Shown one piece after another: positions 7,259 through 13,570 of a DNA stretch of 16,402 nt (its first letter is position 1; the number at the start of each line of letters is the position of its first letter). Made by a program: the position numbers and the translations under genes. Source of the stretch: Candidatus Brocadiaceae bacterium (GTDB lineage: Bacteria; Planctomycetota; Brocadiia; Brocadiales; Bathyanammoxibiaceae). Under the pieces are notes generated by a model, which ran no database searches, was not told the origin of the DNA, and saw only the letters and a list, made by a program, of their open reading frames with translations. Location of the stretch: positions 1-16,402 of the forward strand of contig JASEHG010000023.1 in NCBI GenBank assembly GCA_030018855.1, written 5' to 3'.

Positions 7259-9310
7259 ATGAAATTCAGGTATCCACGTTGTTGGTCTCGGAAGAAGGCC
7301 CGCCAGGCTTCTGGACGTCGGAGACCAATGCCATCCTTTGCCAAACGGTTGAAAACACTGTTCACAGGGAAACCCCACAGCCTTTACGACCCGACGCTCT
7401 TTCAGAAACTCTCATTAATAGCGTTTTTTGCCTGGGTAGGGTTAGGAGCGGATGCCCTTTCCTCCTCCTGCTACGGTCCTCAGGAGGCATTCCTGGCATT
7501 GCAGGGGCATACGTATCTAAGCATCTTTGTAGCCCTGGGCACGGCACTTACGATCTTTGTAATTAGTGCGAGTTACTCCCAAATCGTTGAGCTCTTCCCT
7601 ACGGGTGGTGGTGGTTATCTCGTTGCTAGTAAATTGCTGTCTCCCACTCTTGGGATGATTTCTGGTTGCGCCCTTCTCTTGGATTATGTGCTCACTATCA
7701 CCATTTCTATTGCAAGCGGTGCGGATGCCCTTCTCAGTTTTCTCCCTGCCGAGTGGCATTCGTTCAAACTTGGGATAGCAATTGGTGGTGTCGGGATACT
7801 TATCTTATTAAACCTGCGAGGGGTAAGGGAACCTATATTTCTTTTGGTACCTATATTCTTGACTTTCCTTATCACACATACGTTTGCAATTATATATGCC
7901 CTTGTAGCGCATTCTGTGGAGTTTCCGGAATTAGTAAGAGCAACGGCGGTTGATATTCATAAGTCACATTCCGAGATTGGGGTTGCAGGGATGCTTTTCC
8001 TGCTTCTACGTGCCTATATTATGGGTGCCGGTACGTATACAGGGATAGAGGCGGTCAGCAACGCACTTCCGATGCTTCGGGAACCAAGGGCGCAAACTGC
8101 CAGGCGCACCATGAGATATATGGCGATTTCACTAGCCTTCACTGCGATGGGGCTAATGTTTGCCTATCTCCTTTATAAGGTTGAACTGCAATCTGGAAAG
8201 ACCTTAAATGCCGTTCTCTTTGAGCACATCACTGCAAATTGGGGACGTCCGGGATACGTCTCTGTGATTGTGACACTCGTTTCCGAGGCGGCAATACTTT
8301 TCGTAGCGGCCCAGACAGGGTTTCTGGGTGGTCCAGGGGTATTAGCAAATATGGCCTTAGATAGCTGGGTTCCGACCAAGTTTGCTATTCTCAGCGATCG
8401 TTTAGTGGGTCAGAACGGAATTTTGCTAATGGGCAGTGCCGCATCATTGATGATGCTTGCTACACAGGGCTCAGTCAGATTGCTTGTGGTGCTTTATAGT
8501 ATCAATGTCTTTATCACATTTGTCCTTTCCCAATTGGGGATGGTCCGTCATTGGTGGCGTGCCCGTTCTAGGGCTAGACGCTGGCAGATGAAGCTTCTTC
8601 TTAATGGCATGGGATTAGTCCTGACGGCCTTTATCCTTGTGTCAATGACCATATTCAAGTTTCTTGAAGGCGGCTGGATAACCTTATTAGTCACTGGGTC
8701 ATTAGTTGGTGTGGCAATAGCTATAAAACACCATTACAATCATACAGCCCGACTTTTACGCAGACTGGATGAACTTGTCCTGGCGACAGAGTCCCCCGGT
8801 TTCGGGTTTATTCCTGGCATAACGAGTCTGAAACCTAGTCCTGAGTTTGATCCAAAGGCCAAGACGGCGGTCCTGTTTGTTAATGGCTTTAATGGACTGG
8901 GACTTCATACACTCTTCGGTATCATTCGCCAATTTGAAGGGGTTTGTAGAAATTTTGTCTTTGTCCAGGTTGGTATAATTGATGCCGGGAATTTCAAAGG
9001 AGCTGCAGAGGTAGAGCGACTAAAGACTCATGTTAAAAACGAAGTGGAACGTTATGTAGATTTCATGCGGCGTCATGGTTATTATGCCGAAGGCTTTACT
9101 TCAACCGATACTGACGTTGTTGACGGGATCGTTAAGATTATACCTAAGCTTTTAGAGCGTTTTCCCCATGCTATCTTTTTTGGTGGGCGGCTTGCTTTTC
9201 CGAAAGATTCGTTTCTACTACGATTGCTTCATAATTACACCCTCCTCGCCGTACAAAAGAGATTGTATCCACAAGGAATTCCTTTTGTAATACTGCCTAT
9301 TAGAGTGTAA
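7259..9310 (+). CDS. APC-superfamily transporter, KimA-like (possible K+ importer) with C-terminal cytosolic domain
   Basis: This 683-residue membrane protein has about 12 hydrophobic segments (about 52-490) and a soluble C-terminal domain (about 510-683). The N-terminal block ADALSSSCYGPQEA, then PTGGGGYLVASKLLSP and LLLDYVLTITISIASGADA, resemble the KimA/YdaO potassium-proton symporters. The D65/Y72 pair falls at the spacing of the K+-site residues of KimA. The C-terminal domain sits where KimA has its USP-like regulatory domain, but the sequence is different. Amino-acid permease is the more general alternative. Two starts are possible: ATG 7259 (GAGAGG before it) or ATG 7328 (residue 24, GGAG before it). 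Residues 1-23 are highly basic and outside the family core, favouring the second. Codons end in T and A far more than in flanking genes, suggesting acquisition from elsewhere. Confidence 0.8.
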   Translation: MKFRYPRCWSRKKARQASGRRRPMPSFAKRLKTLFTGKPHSLYDPTLFQKLSLIAFFAWVGLGADALSSSCYGPQEAFLALQGHTYLSIFVALGTALTIFVISASYSQIVELFPTGGGGYLVASKLLSPTLGMISGCALLLDYVLTITISIASGADALLSFLPAEWHSFKLGIAIGGVGILILLNLRGVREPIFLLVPIFLTFLITHTFAIIYALVAHSVEFPELVRATAVDIHKSHSEIGVAGMLFLLLRAYIMGAGTYTGIEAVSNALPMLREPRAQTARRTMRYMAISLAFTAMGLMFAYLLYKVELQSGKTLNAVLFEHITANWGRPGYVSVIVTLVSEAAILFVAAQTGFLGGPGVLANMALDSWVPTKFAILSDRLVGQNGILLMGSAASLMMLATQGSVRLLVVLYSINVFITFVLSQLGMVRHWWRARSRARRWQMKLLLNGMGLVLTAFILVSMTIFKFLEGGWITLLVTGSLVGVAIAIKHHYNHTARLLRRLDELVLATESPGFGFIPGITSLKPSPEFDPKAKTAVLFVNGFNGLGLHTLFGIIRQFEGVCRNFVFVQVGIIDAGNFKGAAEVERLKTHVKNEVERYVDFMRRHGYYAEGFTSTDTDVVDGIVKIIPKLLERFPHAIFFGGRLAFPKDSFLLRLLHNYTLLAVQKRLYPQGIPFVILPIRV

Positions 9311-9363
9311 CAATTGATACAACAATTAGCTAATCTGAAAAATCTTAAAAAGGAGACAACGCC

Positions 9364-9702
9364 ATGCTTAAACCAACATTTTTATCGTTAACCCTGCTGG
9401 CCGTACTTTCCTTTACGGCCTTTACGGGCAGTGCGAGTGCTGCAAATTATGAAGCAGTAGAACTCTCACCCACCCTTGTGATGATAGTCCCAAGACAGTG
9501 GGTCCTGGAAGAAGAAAAAGGGAGCAAGCTTACCGTTATAAGCTATAGAGATGCCTTTAAAGAGGCCCTTTCAAGCCTTTCCGTCCGATACAAAATAAAG
9601 GCCATTACCACCATAGAAGGCTTTGCCAAAAAGGAAGAGCTTGTGGGAAGCCCTGGTGGCAGCCTCACCGTTAGCCTGATTCTGGAGGTGGAGAAGAAAT
9701 AG
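9364..9702 (+). CDS. small secreted protein of unknown function
   Basis: The 112-residue product has a clear Sec signal peptide: basic start, hydrophobic core LSLTLLAVLSFTAFTG and a SASA-A type cleavage site near residue 27. The mature part is about 85 residues, mixed helix and strand, without cysteines or recognised motifs. The ATG is preceded by a strong AAAAAGGAG ribosome site. It starts 53 bases after the transporter gene on the same strand, so co-expression is plausible. Two bases after the stop codon an IS256 relic begins, so the present stop is very near an old insertion end, and the original C-terminus could have been different. Confidence 0.7.
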   Translation: MLKPTFLSLTLLAVLSFTAFTGSASAANYEAVELSPTLVMIVPRQWVLEEEKGSKLTVISYRDAFKEALSSLSVRYKIKAITTIEGFAKKEELVGSPGGSLTVSLILEVEKK

Positions 9703-9703
9703 T

Positions 9704-10058
9704 GGTAGTGTAAAAAATCCTGTGTAAATTTGGAGGGGATTGAAGAAGAGGGGAAAGGGTGTATCCTTCCTGGTAAGTTTAATTTAACGACCTTAGAAAA
9801 AGGAGGGGTACACCCATGCATTCAAAGGGCCGTCTTAACTAGCTATGGGCAGAGTCAAGGGGGTAGAAGGAATTTGGGAGGATTTAAAGGGCGAGGGGCC
9901 TTCAGGTAGGTCAGGGGGCGTACCAGACCCATAAGCTGTTTCAATGACACCCGTAGCTGTGAGCGGATAATCTTTGGTATCTTCTCTTACTTGAATAAAA
10001 AGTGGAAGGAACACCCTATTAAAAACTTTAATCTTACACAAATCTTCTTGACACTACC
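9704..10058 (+). mobile_element. decayed IS256-family element (355 bp, internally deleted)
   Basis: The ends are imperfect inverted repeats: GGTAGTGT at 9704-9711 followed by TGTGTAAA (9721-9728), and ACACTACC at 10051-10058 preceded by an inverted TTGTGTAA-like word (10034-10041). TGTGTAAA near the terminus is typical of IS256-family ends. A ribosome site, AAAAAGGAGG, precedes an ATG at 9816 that soon meets a stop. A frame from about 9892 reads FR-stop-VRGRTRPISCFNDTRSC, then ERIIFGIFSYLNKKWKEHPI. These match the conserved C-terminal block of IS256/Mutator transposases (FREVRRRTRPMG...ERI...LNKKW). Most of the transposase is missing and no target duplication is evident. Confidence 0.72.
9910..10056 (+). 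pseudogene. C-terminal remnant of an IS256/Mutator-type transposase
   Basis: The plus-strand frame starting GTC at 9910 reads VRGRTRPISCFN, then CERIIFGIFSYLNKKWKEHPIKNF and on into the terminal inverted repeat. This is the end region of an IS256 transposase, after the lost catalytic DDE core. An in-frame TAG at 9907-9909 stands where the family has a Glu codon (FREVR), and no start or catalytic domain remains, so it is not functional. Confidence 0.65.
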
Positions 10059-10169
10059 ACCCATCAAATGTTATTGTTTTATTGCAAAATTTATGTTAAG
10101 TTTGGTTGCTTTTGTTTCCTTCCTGAAGTGGCTTAAACATCCCCAAGCTTCATAAAAGGCAGGAGAATT

Positions 10170-12284
10170 GTGGAGATAAATAAGGACAGTAAGGTCTTAA
10201 ATATCTTAAAGGCCCACCCCTCTACCGTTAAGGTCTTCCACAAGTTTCGTATCCACCCAGTCCACAACATAAACCGCACCCTTGAGACGATAACCCGAGA
10301 CTACGATACCCGTCTGGAGGAGTTGCTTGCAGAGTTAAACGCCACGATCCAGGATTCTGCCAGCACCAGGAAAAGAGAGGCAACAGTAAAATCCCTTCCC
10401 AAAGGAGAATGGAACGGGAGGATTGACGAGAATACGACCTTCAGGTACATCACTACCCGCTATCCTGCCACTTTACAGGTATTTGAGAGGCATGGGGTGT
10501 TGGGGCTGGCAAGGGAGCACTGGGCCGACAGGGAGGTACTCTTTTTCGCCATGGCCCTCCTGATGGCCGCCGAAGAACTGATTAAAGAGATACAGGCGGC
10601 AGTGGACAGGAACAAATCCGCCCAGGTCGCAACAACCCGCCCGCCTGAGCCTGCCCTGCGCCAGAACGGTGCAGGACCTACCCCTGAATCTACATTATTG
10701 GGCGGAGAAGGGGCGGATACCGCCTCCTACACCCGTGACCTCCATGTCCCCTTCGTAAAGGCCGCCATAGCCTTTGCCATGACCACCGGGTGCCTGTATG
10801 GGGCAGGGGCGCTTGCCTATATGGCACTCAATGGTCACCAGGTAGGTATCCCCAGGGCCATGCTGGAGGCCCATGGACATACCCAGGTCTATGGCTGGGT
10901 AGGGCTCTTCATCATGGGCGTATCCTACTTCGCCCTGCCCAGGTTCTGGAACACCACGCTTTACAAGCCCTTCTTTGCCCACATCTCTTTCTTCCCCATG
11001 CTTATAGGTATATCCCTGGTATTCCTCTCCAGGCACCTCCTGCTCCTGGGAGACTATCTGCCCTTCAGGGCCATGGGCATCCTCGGCAGTCTCGTAGAGA
11101 CGGCCGCCATCGTCCTATTCATATACCTCCTGGCAAAGACTTATCGTTCTGTACAGGGTAGACGCTTTGAGGTCTACGAGGGCTATTTCTTTGCTGGCTA
11201 TGCCTGGTTCCTCCTCCAATCCTTAATCTTCGTGGGCACCATCGTCTATCTTGCCAGGACAGGGGGTAACACTATCCCCAGGCTGGTTGAACAACCCCTC
11301 CTCCATCTACAGATTATGGGCTTCGCCTGTATGGTCATCCTGGGTATCCTCACCAAGACCCTTCCCGTATTCCTGGGTATAAAGGAACCCGGCCGTACCA
11401 TAAACCTCTGGGTCCTCTTCCTGTTAAATATCTCCATAGCCCTCAGGGCAATCAGTCTTCCATTAAAAGAGCTTCACCCCCTTAATCCCCTCTTTAGTCA
11501 CGCATTCTTACTGTCCGGGTGCATGGAAGGGCTGGCGGTGTTAATGTTCTTCTACAACCTGAGACTCCACAGGATAGGGGAACTGGAGTCGGGGGCGCCC
11601 AGGAGGGAGTTTAGAAAATTCATAAAGGCGGCCCTGTTCTGGTTCTTTGTCGCAGAGGCCGGGCTATTAACCTTCACCCTGCATCAGTTCACTACTGGTC
11701 AGGGGGTGTCTTATGCCATGTTCGGGGCCTATCGCCATGCCATCTTCGTGGGCTTCATTAGTATGATGATTGTGGGCTGTGCCTCAAAGATGATTCCCAT
11801 GAGCCTGGGCACACAACTCTACAGCTACAGGGCCCTCTTCTGGACCTTTGTCCTCCTGAACCTCGGCAATCTCCTCAGGGTAACGTGTCAGCCCCTGGCC
11901 GTGGACTATCACATGAACGCCCTGTTCCTGCCCCTAGGGCTAAGCGGCTTCCTGGAATACACGGGACTATGTCTCTTCGGGTATAACATCTGGAAGACTG
12001 TGGCCCATAGAGAGGCCATCGGGGAAAAGGAACTGACAGGGAGGATTACCGTAGTTACCCCCGAGACCAACGTCTATCTCCTGGTAAAACAACACCCCCA
12101 ATGCCTTGACATACTGGTAAACCGGGGCTTCACGCCACTGAAGAACCCCCTCATGTTGAACACGGTAGCCAAGACCATAAACCTTGGCACGGCGGCCAGC
12201 ATCCACCCGGTTGACCTGGGCAGTCTCTTAAAAGAGTTGAACGAGGCCATCCCCCAGAATAAAGTAGCTAGTAGCCAGGGTTGA
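10170..12284 (+). CDS. NnrS-like haem-copper membrane protein with DUF1858-like domains at both ends
   Basis: This 704-residue protein starts with GTG at 10170 after AGGAG. The N-terminus has two DUF1858-like repeats (about 1-60 and 85-146; LKAHPSTVKVFHKFRIHP and RYPATLQVFERHGV). About 12 transmembrane segments follow (195-612). A third DUF1858-like domain ends the protein (about 625-695; LVNRGFTPLKNP with HPVDLGSLLKELN). The membrane part has NnrS-like signatures: EAHGHTQVYGW (H235, H237), HLQIMGF then LTKTLPVFLG (H379), and RHAIFVGF then ASKMIP (H523), candidates for haem/copper ligands. NnrS proteins protect against nitric oxide and are related to cytochrome oxidase subunit I. The DUF1858 copies lack the paired cysteines seen in many members. 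It appears monocistronic, with the AT-rich leader 10059-10169 ahead of it. NO detoxification or sensing is the likely role; direct NO reduction is unproven. Confidence 0.75.
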   Translation: MEINKDSKVLNILKAHPSTVKVFHKFRIHPVHNINRTLETITRDYDTRLEELLAELNATIQDSASTRKREATVKSLPKGEWNGRIDENTTFRYITTRYPATLQVFERHGVLGLAREHWADREVLFFAMALLMAAEELIKEIQAAVDRNKSAQVATTRPPEPALRQNGAGPTPESTLLGGEGADTASYTRDLHVPFVKAAIAFAMTTGCLYGAGALAYMALNGHQVGIPRAMLEAHGHTQVYGWVGLFIMGVSYFALPRFWNTTLYKPFFAHISFFPMLIGISLVFLSRHLLLLGDYLPFRAMGILGSLVETAAIVLFIYLLAKTYRSVQGRRFEVYEGYFFAGYAWFLLQSLIFVGTIVYLARTGGNTIPRLVEQPLLHLQIMGFACMVILGILTKTLPVFLGIKEPGRTINLWVLFLLNISIALRAISLPLKELHPLNPLFSHAFLLSGCMEGLAVLMFFYNLRLHRIGELESGAPRREFRKFIKAALFWFFVAEAGLLTFTLHQFTTGQGVSYAMFGAYRHAIFVGFISMMIVGCASKMIPMSLGTQLYSYRALFWTFVLLNLGNLLRVTCQPLAVDYHMNALFLPLGLSGFLEYTGLCLFGYNIWKTVAHREAIGEKELTGRITVVTPETNVYLLVKQHPQCLDILVNRGFTPLKNPLMLNTVAKTINLGTAASIHPVDLGSLLKELNEAIPQNKVASSQG

Positions 12285-12333
12285 ATCTTTCTTCCCGGCT
12301 ACTTACTACTAGCTACTAGCTACTGGCTACTAG
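12264..12333. repeat. TACTAGC tandem repeat forming an inverted repeat with the end of the NnrS-like gene
   Basis: TACTAGC is repeated almost four times at 12307-12333 (third copy TACTGGC). Its reverse complement occurs just inside the end of the NnrS-like gene: GTAGCTAGTAGC at 12264-12275 pairs perfectly with 12312-12323. The hairpin lies between convergent genes (the right-hand stop is at 12335), so it may end transcription from both sides, although no T-run typical of an intrinsic terminator follows directly. The repeat supplies the last VASSQ codons of the upstream protein. Confidence 0.6.
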
Positions 12334-12334
12334 T

Positions 12335-12580
12335 TTATTGACGCCCGCCCACCTGAGGCGAACGATTATCTCCCCTCCTATTAGAGTGGGCCCACTTACC
12401 GAATAGTTCCCCCACTGGCACACCCACTGCGGCCGCTATGGCCTCCTGTACCGTGGCCGTATACCTGTACCCATTGAGCACCATTGAGACCTCGCTCTTA
12501 CTCCTCCCCGTCTGCCTTACGAGGGAGTCCTGACTCCAGCCCATCATCCAGAGCCGCTTTTTTACCTCGGTTACCTTCAA
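12335..12580 (-). CDS. small HTH DNA-binding protein (phage-type regulator)
   Basis: The 81-residue product carries a helix-turn-helix with the Nlp/XRE-like pattern WSQDSLVRQTGRSKSEVSMVLNG (residues about 15-37), then a helix ending in a short basic tail. The start is TTG at 12580, with AGGAGGAGG directly before it. It is divergent from the S24 repressor gene across 170 bases with overlapping promoters, the arrangement of paired phage cI/Cro-type regulators. No other phage genes are visible. It may be a partner or antagonist of the LexA-like protein. Target sites are unknown. Confidence 0.7.
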   Translation of the reverse strand: MKVTEVKKRLWMMGWSQDSLVRQTGRSKSEVSMVLNGYRYTATVQEAIAAAVGVPVGELFGKWAHSNRRGDNRSPQVGGRQ

Positions 12581-12750
12581 GACCTCCTCCTGCCCAGCCC
12601 GTTGTTTTTTTGTTTACATCCTATACAAAATAAGTATAATTCGTATAGTGAACTAGTTAACATGTTTCTTCTAAATATAATATAAGTAATCTGTTACAAA
12701 AGTCAAACACCTGAAAAAGTAATTTGCGTATGGGTATAAGGGGGGACAAA
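12581..12750. promoter_or_regulatory. divergent promoter/operator region between two HTH regulators
   Basis: Plus-strand promoter: TTAACA (12657-12662), 18 bases, TATAAG (12681-12686); TATAAT at 12676-12681 is an overlapping option. Minus-strand promoter: TTAACT (12660-12655), 16 bases, TATACT (12638-12633). The two -35 boxes overlap inside the imperfect dyad AACTAGTTAACATGTT (12651-12666), a natural operator for controlling both directions. Flanking words CTATAC (12621-12626) and GTATAG (12643-12648) form a further inverted pair. The AT-richness contrasts sharply with the coding DNA on both sides. Confidence 0.6.
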
Positions 12751-13452
12751 ATGAAGAAGACCCTCAAACTTGAGATTGCAGACCGCATTAGGGGGTTCCT
12801 TGAGGAGAGGGGGATCCCCCAGGTAGAATTTGCCAGGACTCTAGGGTTTACCCCTGGCTATATCAACGACATTATAAGGGGCAGGACAAAACCCTCCATC
12901 AACCTCCTGAGGAAGCTAAAAGATATTTACAATGTGTCCATAGAATGGGTATTAACCGGAAAGCCCTCCCCTGCGAGCCACTTTGAGAGGCCGATAGTAG
13001 TGGGAAAATCAAAGGGAGGGGCAGGAAGGGCCTCCTATATAGCCATCCCCATGCTGAGGAGTCCGAAGACCAGCATACTCCGTGGGAGGGCAGTCGTAGT
13101 GAAAGACCTCCACCCTGACTACTGCTGTATCGTACCCCGCAATTGGGTGGAGAACCCGAAGGACACCTTTTGTACCTTAATAAAGGACAGCTCTATGGAA
13201 CCCACCATCCCCAGGGGGAGTCATGCCGGGGTGGATTGTACCAAGAGGAACCCCTCTCAACTGGATGGAAAGATATGTGCCGTAAGGGATAAGGAGGGGA
13301 ACCTCTTAATCCGCCGTCTGAAGCCTACCCAAACCCACCTCCTCTTTGAACCGGATAATCCTGCCGTGAGGGGAAAGACCCTGTGCGTGGGGGTTGACGA
13401 GGAAAGTCATATTATTGGGAAGGTGGAATGGGCGTGGAGCCTTCTGAAGTAA
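12751..13452 (+). CDS. HTH/S24 LexA-like transcriptional repressor
   Basis: The 233-residue protein has an N-terminal XRE helix-turn-helix (about 9-66; VEFARTLGFTPGYINDIIRGRTKPS) and a C-terminal S24/LexA-like domain (about 95-233). The S24 serine is present in DSSMEPTIPRGS (S148). The position that normally holds the catalytic Lys (VKRL in LexA) reads IRRL, with Arg188. This suggests reduced or lost self-cleavage, or a different sensing mode. I chose ATG at 12751 because AAGGGGGG lies a few bases before it. A TTG at 12724 would add nine residues with no ribosome site. It diverges from a small HTH gene and probably represses both promoters. A prophage- or island-type stress repressor is the natural reading, although no phage structural genes are present. 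Confidence 0.8.
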   Translation: MKKTLKLEIADRIRGFLEERGIPQVEFARTLGFTPGYINDIIRGRTKPSINLLRKLKDIYNVSIEWVLTGKPSPASHFERPIVVGKSKGGAGRASYIAIPMLRSPKTSILRGRAVVVKDLHPDYCCIVPRNWVENPKDTFCTLIKDSSMEPTIPRGSHAGVDCTKRNPSQLDGKICAVRDKEGNLLIRRLKPTQTHLLFEPDNPAVRGKTLCVGVDEESHIIGKVEWAWSLLK

Positions 13453-13462
13453 TAATCAAATT

Positions 13463-13488
13463 GTAGGGGTAGACCTGTATGTCTGCCC
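13463..13488 (+). repeat. GTAG-hairpin REP element, GGGTAGAC/GTCTGCCC type
   Basis: GTAG (13463-13466) is followed by GGGTAGAC, a six-base loop CTGTAT, and GTCTGCCC. The 8-bp stem has one T-G wobble. It lies 10 bases after the repressor stop. A following GGCCTGCGGCCACAG (13490-13504) looks like the decayed tail of the repeat type at 1148-1170. Confidence 0.7.
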
Positions 13489-13511
13489 AGGCCTGCGGCC
13501 ACAGTTTATGA

Positions 13512-13534
13512 GTAGTCGCAACCTTTAGGTTGCG
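13512..13534 (+). repeat. GTAG-hairpin REP element, CGCAACCT/AGGTTGCG type
   Basis: GTAG (13512-13515), one T, then CGCAACCT-TT-AGGTTGCG (13517-13534), a perfect 8-bp stem. It has the same geometry as the 1148-1170 element, with two adjacent base pairs exchanged in compensation, and lies in the leader of the histidine kinase gene. Confidence 0.75.
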
Positions 13535-13570
13535 TCATTTCTCATCCGCCTAAGGGAGGGTTTTAACCCA

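Noticed and set aside
9835..10041. 68-residue minus-strand frame within the IS relic
   Set aside because: The opposite strand carries recognisable transposase tail sequence, so this frame is a shadow.
12335..13452. A prophage
   Set aside because: Only two regulator-like genes are present. There is no integrase, structural, lysis or replication gene, and no attachment repeats were seen.
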